DNA from: Cristatella mucedo
Lineage: Eukaryota > Bryozoa > Phylactolaemata > Cristatellidae
DNA: 64,000 nt
Direction: 5' to 3'
Assembly: GCA_009760855.2 (NCBI GenBank)
Contig: WPIO01000014.1
Location: 5,935,001-5,999,000 of the forward strand
The position numbers and the translations under genes are program-made. Under the pieces are notes generated by a model. It searched no databases, was not told the origin of the DNA, and saw only the letters and a program-made list of their open reading frames with translations. Below are positions 32,406-44,084 of this stretch, in pieces. How positions within the stretch are numbered: the stretch's first letter is position 1; every line of letters starts with the position of its first letter.

Positions 32406-33940
32406 TCTGTGCCTTTGTGGAGTTGCAGATCGAGATATGACCTCACCTGCTCATCTGCTCAACTGGGGACCGATTGCCAGTGAATGTAGCTACCTACTAA
32501 GCCAAGCATAGGAAGCTGCGATTAAGGCCAAAATTGTTTCGAAAGTTACAATTTAACAATTAATGTAGCATAATGACACTTGAATACAGGCATTAGCAAC
32601 AACCGAACTTAGCTCGATGGACCGGGTGCCTAGAAGCTTTTGTAATGCAGTGTATTTGATAAGAAATGGGGGCATTAACTGTAATGCCTGTGAAGAAGCT
32701 GCAAACTTATGCACTGTATTCCAAGTTGAAGCTGGCTAAGCCTCCGGTCTGAAGCTGTCTGAGGTGTAGGAGATCCAGTCTCATACTTGAGCCGAAGTCG
32801 TAGCACTTAGCCTGCCGAATTTTAAATGTTCTGGCATGCCGAATTTTAAATGTTCTGGCATTGTTTTGCTTTTTATGTTCATTGTATGTGCACGTGAGTG
32901 TGCAATGTCGGTATATCACATAGCCGGGGCTATCGGCAAATGCAAAGACACTAATGCTGAAATTTACTAGCATTAACTATTTATTGGACTATCTCTGAAA
33001 TTGAATAATACCGTGTAACAATTTTATCCTTGTTCCTGGGTATTAGCTGTTATTTTCCCAATCCCTTGTGCCATAATCCACTGCTCTGGTGCCACGCTGT
33101 CCTGTGCGCCCATACTCTCTCCTCCGAAGAGAGACCGCAGTCTTCATAGGTGATCTGTAAGTCAGACGGCGAGAAAGATTCTAAGGTCCGGATTCCAATT
33201 TCACAAATGCAGTCGAGGATAGAAAGCCATGCTTACCCAACCAGATGGACTTCAACGAGTCAGAGACATTGGTCTTACAAAGTCCAATGCTGAATTTCTC
33301 ACGTTTAGACTCGCGGTGTGGAACTTGTTGGATGGAAGCGTTAAGTAACACATCGGATAAAACGCCACTATCTTTTTCTAACGTTTTTCCTGCAAGATGG
33401 GCTGTGCTTCAGCAAAAAGTTGGTTTATTCGAGGAATCACTGTAACCCGAATGAATCGTGCCGGTCTATCGGTAGTTCAACCAGGAGTCTCAAATCCGTG
33501 CTGTTTCACATCTAGAGCAAGTACATGTCTCCCCCTCTGGCTATCTCTGTGCACCTTAAAGAGTTACCTGTCAAGGTGTTGCTGAGTGACTTGAAGTATG
33601 GTGACTGTAATTGCTAATGGTCGAGGGTGATGCTGAGGTTATTGGCGACTTCAAAGTGGTGTCATTCCTAATGGGCCTCCAAGGCAATTTCACTAAGTTT
33701 CCTAGATTTATTTGTCTGTGGGACAGCTGGGTACTTTGTACTCTCACAAAAGGGACTGGCCGCAGGGGACCGAGTTGTCTGCACGGAATAAAATCAAGTG
33801 GGAGCAACAGGCAGATCCTCGGAATATGCTATTGCCATCACTGAATATAAAGTTAGGCCTTTTGTGACATGCCGCGGTCATGCACTGTTGGCTTGGTCGC
33901 CTTGCCACTGTAATGCAGTGATGCCTCACAACCAGGCAAC
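32406..33940. other. Unassigned DNA
   Basis: Holds a two-unit tandem repeat at 32813-32862 (unit about 24 bp, GCCGAATTTTAAATGTTCTG then GCAT). The short open frames (33245-33445, 33611-33844) resemble nothing I recognise. Confidence 0.4.
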
Positions 33941-34970
33941 TTCAGGCCGATTGCTTTGCGGCCAAGTCTGTATAATCTGCTGCCTAGTGCCTTGGCCTCC
34001 AGACTGGTTGGCCACCTACAGGCAGGTGGCAAGCTCGGTGCCCAGCAGGAAGGGTTTCTGCCCGGTGTCGGGGGCTGCCTCAAGCCGTCGTTTCTCATCG
34101 AGACAGCCTTCAGTATGTTATAGAACAATCGATGAGACAATCGTTACCTTTTTGCCACCTTCCTCGACTTTCATAATGCATTTGACAGCATCCCTAACGT
34201 CATATCCCACAGCTTTTTCCTGCCCTGCGAAAGCTGGGTGCTGACGATGACATAACGTTTTGAGGGGCTGCAGTATGCTGACTCGTTAGCCTCGACTTGT
34301 CCCAAAATTTGTAATTGACACCATTCGCAGTTGTCGGCTGGCATCAGGTAAGGTGATCTGCTGTCTTGATCTTGCCAACGAGGTAGTTATCCTGTCATTT
34401 TTGGTCCACAATGCCTCTGGCCTCCAGACAGGTGACACATGCCTGATAGACTGCACTCTGGCCAGCTACCAAGGCTTAGCATCATGCGACAGAGTGCAGG
34501 AGTTTGTTTCAGATGCAGAGAAAGCTGCTTTCATCAAAGGCATTCGTTTCAGCCCCAAGATGGGCTCGACAAACGGCAGGTTCCGGCAATACTGGCTTCA
34601 CGACAACAAAGTACTACAGCTGCTGTATAGCAACTTGTTAATCTACCTGGTTGCACCGCTAGGCCTCGGTTCTTCCATGGCTTACATTGAGAAAGGGTGC
34701 AAATCCTTAACGAGCGACATAAATTTTGATTCGCTCCTGTCGACCTATGGCTACCTCTGCCCACGACCGGAGGAAACAATCTCACACTGTGCCACTGCTT
34801 CTAGTGTGATGAGGGCTACCTAGACCAAGCATGATACTTGGTCCTGGATAGTTTGGCAGTGGCCCTTTCGGATCACGATCAGTATCAGGCAATCATTGAC
34901 AGGCGCATTGAGGCTAGTGACAGTCTGCTACAAACGGACTACGGTGAGACCAGCTCAAGGATGTCCTCAA
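33940..34970 (+). mobile_element. R2/NeSL-type LINE remnant
   Basis: In changing frames: NFRPIALRPSLYNLLPSALA (RT motif 1), QEGFLPGVGG, FATFLDFHNAFDSIPN (catalytic region A) and, farther on, GYLCPRPEETISHC near 34755, resembling the Cys-His knuckle of such LINE proteins. Heavily mutated. Clade assignment is by motif style only. Confidence 0.6.
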
Positions 34971-35096
34971 TGCGAAATGCACAGAATGTCCTCATATACA
35001 AGGATGTTAGCACCTCTCAGACCGGGAGAATTGTTATGCACTGGAAGCAAGGATCTAAATGTTAAAAATGATAAAATAGAGCTATTACTTGCCAAT

Positions 35097-36184
35097 ACAC
35101 TCAGTTGTACCTTTGCTTTGATCCCTCCCAGCCTTCGAGCACCTCCAATTCTCTCAACTCACTTGCTGCATGTATTGATGACATCCCCACTTGGATGGCA
35201 GCAAATTTTCTAAAACTAAACGATGATAAAACTAACTTACTAGTTATGGGCAAACCCAGTGTAATTCACAAATTAGAAAGGTTGACGCTCACAATTGGCT
35301 CTGCCAGCATATCTCCAGTTGAATCAGCTCGAAATCTAGATCTCGTATTCCAAAGCAACCTCTCGTTAGACGACCATATCAGCTCCACAGTCAAATCTGC
35401 CTATTTTCAGCTTCGCAACATTGCTAAAATTTGGGCTCGTTTAGATTAGGATACCACGTCCAAGCTGGTCCATGCATTCGCGACATCCCGTCTCGACTTC
35501 TGCAACTCACTGCTTACTGGCCTACCGGCATGTGCGATCAGCCGATTGCAGCTGATGCAAAACTCTGCAGCTAGGCTTGTCTGTCGTGAGCTTCGCAGTT
35601 GCCACATCACTCCACTTCTCGCCGACCTGCACTGGCGACCAGTCAAGCAACGGATTGACTTCAAGGTTTTGTCGCTCACTTTTAAGTCACTTCATTCTTT
35701 GGCTCCAGCCTATCTCTCAGATATACTCACCCATCAGGCCAAGCATCGTACCACCCGCTTTTCGGAATCCAACAGTTTACAAATACCTCGTACAAACCTC
35801 AAATCCTCTGGAGACCGTGCATTTAATTCATATGCTCCCAAAGGCTGGAACTCCCTCCCGACCTGCGTCAGAACATCCCCTGACCTGACCACATTTACAA
35901 AGAACTTAAAACACCTATTTAGGACAGCATTTAGTGGGTCCCTGTGATTCGTCCTTGGTGTGCTTATGCGGGCTGACACTGCATGCTGCCACTAACCACA
36001 TTTGCATGCTGACCCTGTGCATGTCACCCCTAACCATGTTATTCACGTTGTTTGTTTATCAAGCATGATTTTACTCGCCATTTAATTGCATTTCCCTTTG
36101 CAGCAAATGTAAAGAGCCTAGAGAGAGATTGAGTTCTCTGGGGGCGCTTTATCAAGTGCATTATTATTACTATTATTATTAATA
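35097..36184 (+). mobile_element. L2-A LINE, 5'-truncated copy with complete 3' end
   Basis: Starts within the DDTQLYL block, continues through [18 protein letters not shown], the [17 protein letters not shown] domain and FRTAFSGSL stop, then about 240 nt of 3' UTR, stem-loop and (ATT)n. A stop after IWARLD (35449) splits the frame. Close to 39292-40984, so fairly young. Confidence 0.9.
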
Positions 36185-37185
36185 CATACATACATAATTA
36201 TACATTGAACTGCAGCACTGTCGTTATCGATGTAAATCATACAAAATGACAGCAGATTGCTTACCTGACATAAGTCCAAATATGAGAAGCTATAAATAAA
36301 TAGCTCCTGCATAAAGGCAATAAAGGTGGCGGTAGTTAGTGCTCAGGTTTATTGTGGACGGACTGCATTTGTCCATCACTCCTTGATATGAAAACGTACG
36401 AGCATAATTATACTCGGGAGCAATCAGGCAAAATAGTTCCAACCCCAAGCGTTTAAGAAAAGACTAGGAATGATATATACGAAGAAACTAAAAAATCAAG
36501 AATGACAAAAGAGGCCGTGCCGGAAAATAATAAGTTTTCTATAGTGCCCGAAAAGAACCAAATACCTCTGCAAATATCTTACAACTGGCAACAGAGCGAC
36601 AGGGAACAAGCAAGAGTGTATTACAATCCAAGCATCATGCTTAGATAAGACTGCCAAAGCACAAAAGAAAAATTCTAGTGTTGCAGGTTAGTATATCTGC
36701 TTTGTATTCGTGCACAAGCACGAATAGCACACTGAAAACTTGACTGCAGCTCAGGGAGATCTAAATCTGCAGCTTCTATAATTTACAAGCAAACCAAACG
36801 AACGAATCATGCTAAAACCTATTACGAGGATAATAAAGCCATGCGACAGTACGCGAGCTCACTTCCAATTCGTACAGGCGCTGGCTGCCAGACCAGAAAA
36901 CATAGCCGTGAACAAGGCGAAGGTCGGACGGAAGGGTTAGCACTGTTTCGCTTTAAAGAAATTTGCAAACCTTAAGTTTTTCCAGATTTGAGTGTTTTTT
37001 AAATATAATATTAAAAATAATTCATTTCTGTGTTCAAACTGCGCATTTCTGCTTTTATTCAACTTAATTTGCAGGGCTTGATGACGGGCCCAAGCCCGAA
37101 GGTCAAATAGGCGGCCCGGCGCCTTTCTGGCCGTTAGTCATGTGGCCCAAATGATTGAAAGCAAGTACGGCTGTGAAAGGCTTCC
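36185..37185. other. Unassigned DNA
   Basis: No recognisable gene or repeat. Confidence 0.35.
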
Positions 37186-37189
37186 AAAT

Positions 37190-38627
37190 TAACGATATCA
37201 ACACAGAGATTTCAGACGGTCTCGCAATCTTTAGATTCTTCACATTGTGTTGCCCTAGTTTCCTCACGGTTCTGCAAATTTATGCTGCGGTAATCCACTC
37301 ATACCAAGCTTTTTGGTGAGCCCCTATTTCCTTGATTCGGGAACTAAAGAAAAAACTCGAGATCTTGAAGGGTGATCAAAACAAAAAGCGCGAAACCTAA
37401 AAGGATAGTACTCTTGAATCTTTAATAACCAGAGGCTTCTGTGCATCCACTTCCAATAGAAGGCACAAATTGTTTAACTACATTCGACACTGGACTGCTT
37501 CGCATAGGCGTCATGGTCGTGGAAGACTAAATGTTGAATGAAAGTGTTCCTCGACGGATTGCTGCTACAGTAATTGTATACTTTAACAGACAAGTTTCAG
37601 CTCAGGATTCAAAATAATCCAACATGCTGCTTTGTTCGTCCGTAAGTCCTATCAAGAATATCCGACTTCACGCATGCTAGTGTGGACACTCGCAGATTAG
37701 CAGTGGCTTCGAGTCAAGCTTTTTATATAGGTTTCTGTGGTAGAGCACTTTCGTGATTTTACCTTGAGAAGAGCAGGCCTGCTCAACTCAATCTCAGCCC
37801 TGCAGGGCTGCTCGAGAACCAGCGATAAGCGAACTCCGAGATAAGCTACGGACTCGATCTCCGGTAGCTCGGGTATCTTTTGACTACGCAAGGAGGTGGA
37901 GGCAAGCACGGCATTCGAACTCCGTCGGACGACCGCGTGGCACTTCTCCGGCAGGAACAGTATGCCCAGGGTTAAGACTCGGCGAGGACGCCTGGGCCGG
38001 AAGGTGTGGGCAAGAAAAAGGCGAGGTCCTGGGTGCAGATGGAGAGAGCGGTGTCGGCCAGCACGAAGCGGGACTCCGTGGTGCTCTCGGAGAGCCTGGC
38101 GACCGGCTCCATCGCCAGATCAAATAGGATCGGCGATAGAGGGTGGCTCTGTCGGACACAGGCTGTCACTGGAAACGCCGCCAGTGTCTCGTCGCTCACC
38201 CGGAGGCGAACCAGCTTAGAGACGCTACACGAAACTGCAGAATTTCCCATGCGCTCTGGCATGCTGGAGCACGTGAAGCAATAAGACATTTGGAATGCTT
38301 CAAAAGGCATTCTGCAGGTCGAGGAATGACGAGTAGACCTTGCCGGCGTAAAGCCAATCCCTGGCCTAGTCTGAGGAGCTCTCCACAAGCAAAGACTGTT
38401 AGAGGCAGCCCTCTACGTCCCGAAGTCATTTTGCAGTGGCGACAGCAGCCCGCAGCGGTCCGTGAGCTTGCTCAGCCTTGCGGCTTATATAGTGTGTGCA
38501 CGAACGTACTCGGTCGGAAGTTTCCGGGCAGGCTGGGGTAACCCTTTTGTGAATCAGGATCGTGAAACCCATCTTGCACGCTGAATGGACGTCCGAGAAG
38601 TGAAGGCAGCCATTAAGGATGCAGGTG
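37190..38627 (-). mobile_element. R2/NeSL-type LINE, RT and 3' region (interrupted)
   Basis: Minus strand: TILIHK near 38570, RPSTF near 38520, then near 38150 QSHPLSPILFDLAMEPVARL (RT motif like GDPLSPLLFN), followed by the tail that recurs at 640-2520. Several frame breaks. It continues beyond the L2 nest at 41126. Confidence 0.6.
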
Positions 38628-39291
38628 ATAATAATAATAATAATAATAATTCACTTGATAAAGCGCCCTCAGAGAACTTAATCTCTCTCTAGGCGCTTTA
38701 CATTTGCTGCAAAGTGAAATGCAATTGAATGGTAAGTAAAATCATGCTTGAAAAACAAACAAAATGAATAATATGGTTAAGGGTAACATGCACAGGGTCA
38801 GCATGCAAATGTGGTTAGTGACAGCATGCACAGTGTCAGCACGCATAAGCACATCAAGGACGAATCACAGGGACCCACTAAATGCTGTCCTAAATAGGTG
38901 TGTTTTTAGGTTCCTTTTAAATGTGGTCAGGTCAGGGGATGTTCTAACGCAGGTCGGGAGGGAGTTCCAGGCTTTGGGAGCATATGAACTAAATGCACGG
39001 TCTCCAAAGGATTCAAGGTTTGTACGAGGTATTTCTAGACTGTTGGATTCCGAAAAGCAGGTGGTACGATGCTTGGCCTGATGGGGAGTATGTCGGAGAG
39101 ATAGGCTGGAGCCAAAGAATGAAGTGACTTAAAAGTGAGCGACAAAACCTTGAAGTCAATCCGTTGCTTGACTGGTAGCCAGTGCAGGTCGGCGAGAAGT
39201 GGAGTAATGTGGCAACTGCGAAGCTCACGACAGACAAGTCTAGCTGCCGAGTTTTGCACCAGCTGCAATCGCCTGATCGCACATGCTGGTA
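38628..39291 (-). mobile_element. L2-A LINE (minus), 3' part of an interrupted copy
   Basis: (AAT)n tail and stem-loop at 38628-38700, 3' UTR and C-terminal domain up to GCACATGCTGGTA, where another L2-A cuts in. Its other part is 40985-41125. It is itself inserted in the R2/NeSL-type LINE. Confidence 0.92.
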
Positions 39292-40984
39292 ACATCATTA
39301 ATATGTCATTAGCCTCAGGTCAGGTCCCAGCACCTTTCAAAAAAGCTGTAGTCAGGCCACTTCTCAAGAAAGCTACACTAGACCAAGAGAACTTAAGCAA
39401 CTACCGCCCAGTCTCCCTTCTACCATTCCTATCAAAGACACTGGAACGGGTCGTGGCAGACCAGCTGAACTCGTATATCGAAACCTCACACCTTGCTAGT
39501 AAGTTCCAGTCTGGCTTTAGAGCTAATCACTCCACAGAGTCAGCATTGCTTCGGGTATACAACGACCTACTTAGGAATGCAGACATGGGTAGAGTGTCTC
39601 TTCTTGTTTTGCTCGATCTTTCGGCAGCTTTTGATACCATCGATCACAAAGTACTTCTAGAGCGCCTCTCATCTCGCCTGGGCATCACTGGCACTGCTCT
39701 GCAGTGGTTCAGGTCCTATCTCAGTGGGAGACTCCAGAGTGTTGACGTGAATGGACAAAGATCATCTGAAGTACCTCTAAAATATGGAGTACCTCAGGGC
39801 TCTGTGCTAGGTCCGGTCCTTTTCACCGTTTATACTCTCCCTCTCGCTGATGTGATTGCCAAGCACAATCTAGGCTTTCACTTCTATGCAGATGACACTC
39901 AGTTGTACCTGTGCTTTGATCCCTCCCAGCCTTCGAGCACCTCAAATTCTCTCAACTCACTTGCTGCATGCATTGATGACATCCGATCATGGATGGCAGC
40001 AAATTTTCTAAAACTAAACGATGATAAAACTAACTTACTAGTTATGGGCAAACCCAGTGTGATTCGGAGATTGGAAAGGCTGACTCTCAAAATTGGCTCT
40101 GCCAGCATATCTCCAGTTGCATCAGCTCGAAATCTAGGTGTCATATTCCAAAGCGACCTCTCGTTAGACGACCACATCAGCTCCACAGTCAAATCAGCCT
40201 ATTTTCAGCTTCATAACATTGCTAAAATTAGGGCTTGTTTAGATAAGGATACCACGTCCAAGTTGGTCCATGCATTCGTGACATCTCGTCTCGACTTCTG
40301 CAACTCACTGCTTACTGGCCTACCAGCATGTGCGATCAGGCGATTGCAGCTGGTGCAAAACTCTGCAGCTAGGCTTGTCTGTCGTGAGCGTCGCAGTTGC
40401 CACATTACTCCACTTCTCGCCGACCTGCACTGGTTACCAGTCAAGCAACGGATTGACTTTAAGGTTTTGTCGCTCACTTTTAGGTCTCTTCATTCTATGG
40501 CTCCAGCCTATCTTTCAGATATACTACCCCATCAGGCAAAGCATCGTACCACTCGCTTTTCGGAATCCAACAGTCTACAAATACCTCGTACAAATCTTGA
40601 ATTTTTTGGAGACCGTGCATTTAGCTCGTATGCTCCCACAGCCTGGAACTCCCTCCCGACCTGCATCAGAACATCCCCTGACCTGACCACATTTAAAAGA
40701 AACTTAAAAACATACCTATTTAGGACAGCATTTAGTGGGTCCTTGTGATTCGTCCTCGATGTGCTTATGCGTGCTGACACTGTGCATGCTGCCACTAACC
40801 ACATTTGCATGCTGACCCAGTGCATGTAACCCCTAACCATGTTATTCATTTTGTTTGTTTTTCAAGCATGATTTTACTTACTATTCTATTGCGTATCACT
40901 TTGCAGCAAATGTAAAGCGCCTAGAAAGAGATTAAGTTCTCTGAGGGCGCTTTATCAAGTGCAATATTATTACTATTATTATTA
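39292..40984 (+). mobile_element. L2-A LINE with uninterrupted RT domain, nested in another L2-A
   Basis: 5'-truncated element of 1.69 kb. An open frame to the stop at 40746-40748 encodes about 485 residues of an L2/CR1-superfamily protein: [64 protein letters not shown], the catalytic [23 protein letters not shown] and the C-terminal [20 protein letters not shown] domain. It ends with 3' UTR, stem-loop (AAAGCGCC at 40914-40921, GGCGCTTT at 40946-40953) and (ATT)n. Endonuclease domain is missing. The reading frame extends upstream to ATG 39135, but its first 52 codons are antisense to the host L2 copy. Confidence 0.95.
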
Positions 40985-41125
40985 GGCCAGTAAGCAGTGA
41001 GTTGCAGAAGTCGAGACGGGATGTCACGAATGCATGGACCAACTTAGATGTGGTATCTTTATCTAAACAAGCCCGAATTTTAGCAATGTTATGAAGCTGA
41101 AAATAGGCAGATTTGACTGTGGAGC
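40985..41125 (-). mobile_element. L2-A LINE (minus), 5' part of the interrupted copy
   Basis: Resumes at GGCCAGTAAGCAGTGAGTTG exactly where 39291 left off relative to other minus copies (compare 51125). Ends within the region before the DDHISSTVKS block. Confidence 0.92.
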
Positions 41126-41640
41126 GATGATGAGTGCTGAACCTGCACCTCGGGTCGATGAGGTGTAGGTGGCGGTACTCCAGCCGGTCGGCTCCCGGAA
41201 ACGGGTCGTGAGCTCAGCGGAGGCCAGCACAGCCTCGACATTGTCCTCGGACAGCGGCGACACCAAGCTGGTCTCCTTCCCGAAGCCGGTCCTGCCATTC
41301 GCGCGAACGCTGCCGTGGATGCGAGGCGTCTAGAGATCGTTGAAATCTCGCTATGAAAGAGGAGCGACTGACCGGTGGCGGAGTCGAGGATTTAGTTTGA
41401 GGTTCGGGTCACGGGTCAAGCGGCAGGCTAGGCAGGTGCAGGTGGGGGGAGGAGGGAGCCGCTCTCCCGCATAAGAGGTGTGATTCATGCTGAGGAGGTC
41501 TGAGTTGAGGATCGTTGCAGACGAGCAGACTAAGGAACGAAGTAGGCACTGAAGTCAGAGAGTTGAGTTGTGACGGCGAGCATAGTGGGTGGAGAGCACG
41601 TGCAGCTGGCTGAAATGTTGGGGACATAGAGGACAGTTCA
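41126..41640 (-). mobile_element. R2/NeSL-type LINE, upstream part (probable)
   Basis: GC-richer DNA resuming after the L2 nest. The minus frame 41266-41063 contains SPLSEDNVEAVLASAELTTR, of no certain identity. Assigned to the interrupted LINE by position only. Confidence 0.35.
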
Positions 41641-41699
41641 TAAATGATGTAAACTGTTCTGCTTCATCTATGCCCTGGCCCTGTACTAGGTAAAATTTA

Positions 41700-42100
41700 C
41701 TTAGCACGTTTGAAATGAACATCTACAGTCGCTACTTCAATTTTACTCTGTCTAAGACTGCAGCAGGTCTGCCACTGAAAATTAACAAGCACTCGCCAGC
41801 TACGACCTTTGTAACGATTCGAGGCTACACCATCCTGGATGCACCTATAGTTTTGATTAGACAGCACAATAAACATAAGTTCGGCTAGGCAGAGTGATTT
41901 AAACTCTCGCATATCACCACTTCAAACCTGGGAATTAAGTTGGAGTGATGTTTTAGAGCTAAACACTCACCGGAGTCAGCACAGCTACGAGTGTACGACT
42001 ATCCCAGAAATGATGACTTTAGTCCCATGACATTGATGTAGGCTGGCAACGGTCATGCTATTGGTCACTAAAGCATGAGGTACCTCTGGGATATGTGTTA
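41700..42100 (+). repeat. Mosaic repeat block, copy c (partial)
   Basis: GCAGGTCTGCCACTGAAAAT, ATTCGAGGCTACACCATCCT and GGAGTCAGCACAGCTACGAG match in order parts of 5100-5690 and 9390-9610. Confidence 0.5.
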
Positions 42101-42149
42101 CGTCGCCGGGTAAGGCTCATTTTGAGAGCACTTAACGCTTCGGGTACCC

Positions 42150-42545
42150 CTGGGGTGTGGGCTTGATCCACCACTTTTCCCAATCTCCCTTTTCTCTATG
42201 CCCCAAAGCCAGGAATTACTTCTGACTTGCGTCACGTCATCTTCTGACTTGTCCACATTTAAAAAGAACCTAAAAACAAGTCTATTTTTTAACAGCATTT
42301 AGTGGACAGTTGTGATTCATCTTTTTTGTGCTTATGTGTGGTGACCCTGTGCATGCTGCCACTAACTATTGTTACGTGCTCACCCTGTGCTTGTCACCCC
42401 TAACTATTTTATTCTTGTTATTTATTGAATATGCTACCATACGACTACTAACCATTTGATCGTGCTTCCTTTGCAGCAAATGTAAAGTGTCTAGAAAGAG
42501 ATGGAGTTCTCTGAAAGCGCTATATCGAATGCATTATTATTATTA
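42150..42545 (+). mobile_element. L2 LINE, 3' end (diverged)
   Basis: CCACATTTAAAAAGAACCTA, GCATTTAGTGG, CTTTGCAGCAAATGTAAAG, weak stem-loop and (ATT)n. Confidence 0.8.
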
Positions 42546-42569
42546 TGATCATTATTCTTCTTAAGTAAC

Positions 42570-43118
42570 CTTTCACTTGAATATTACATCGAATCTACAG
42601 TCAAGTCTGCCTATTTTTCAGTCACAAATCGTTGGCGAAATGTGGGGCTGCAATAAGTACACTACAGCCAGGTTGGTCCAACTCTTGGCATCCCGTCTTG
42701 ACTTCCGTGACTTGCTACTCGCAGGTCTCTCTGTCTGGCCAATGTGACAAGCTCTTCGACTATGATTGTGTGCCGCGAACATTGCAACTAGAACGTTAGA
42801 CCACTTTTCATTGAGACCTACACTAGGTAACGGTGCAGAAACGTATAGACTTCTTAGTTTAGTCATTATTTTTAGGCTACTTCATTGTCTTCATCCAGAA
42901 TACTTAAACAAAATGCTTTCTAATCAAGCTTATAGTCGTACCACTTTTTTTTTTTTACTCAAGTCGTTTAGGCATATCTTCAGTCAACCGTCAAATCCTT
43001 TGAATAATTTGCCTTTAGTTCGCTTGCACCCAAGGCCAGGAGCTCTCCTTTGACTGACGTCATGGCATCGTGTGACTGGATGACTTTTAAAAGAAAAAGC
43101 TAAGATTCCACGTGTTCC
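42570..43118 (+). mobile_element. L2 LINE, degenerate fragment
   Basis: From TCTACAGTCAAGTCTGCCTA (the SSTVKSAYF block) to a version of the TTTAAAAGAAA block; truncated before its 3' UTR. Borders the virus-like fossil. Confidence 0.75.
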
Positions 43119-44084
43119 CAAAGCATTTGCTTGCCTATGGATATGGATGGGCGGATATAGCATATGGATGCCAAAGCAAAAAAGTGAAAACAACAAACAA
43201 ATACCCAAAAAGAAAGTCAGATTTGCTGATAAAGAGAAAATGGAAACAGATACAAAAATACGTTGATACCCTAGAAGAAATAGAACTGTTTAGGTCAGTA
43301 GAGAAATTAACAATAAATTAGTAAAAATATTTTTACTATTATAGAGATGGACCAAGAAAAACCAGAACTTTATCAATTTCCAGAGGAAAAAGATTATTAT
43401 AAAACAGATTCGACCTATATTACTAGTTTAGACACTGAATCAGTATCTGATACACTTTGTAAAGATCCTGACTATGTTCATGAATCTGAATCTGACTGTG
43501 ATTGTGATTCTGAGTATGTTTCAGAAGTTGATATAAGTCTTGAAGAACTTCTATTTGGAGAACAAGATTATTAAAATTATGTAAACGAAGATGAACTTTA
43601 AAAAATTATTTTACTTAAATAGAAAATTGATGTTTCAAGAATTCTTAGTTTTGAAAAATCAAGAGAAATGGCTATACATCTGTTTACAAAAACCTAAAGG
43701 TGAAGATCAACGAATAGTTAAACACTCACTTGATAAACGTATACCTGATTTAGATGGCTCTAATTTTCTAATGTTCTTATAGAGATCTGTGACAACATGT
43801 GCGAACATCTTTTCAATATTTTTACAGAATTATATTCAAAGAAGAAAAGAACACAAACAGAAGAAATAATTGTTGATTATCCTAAACCAAAGTTTAAACC
43901 GGAAGAGAAAGTTGGTCAAGGAATAGAAGTAATACCACTATTAGTAAGTAGTGATAAAGAAGTATTTGATAAGGTTCATTTATGGTTGCGTGAACTTGCT
44001 GCTGGTTAAGCACCAGTGTTGATTTTCTTGCTAAGTCTAGAAAAGTTCCAAAATCTTATGTTGCAAAGATAAATAAACTTTTAT

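Noticed and set aside
39135-40748. Single 537-codon reverse transcriptase gene starting at ATG 39135
   Set aside because: The first 52 codons are antisense to another L2 copy into which this element inserted; the element itself starts at 39292 and has no start codon of its own because it is 5'-truncated.
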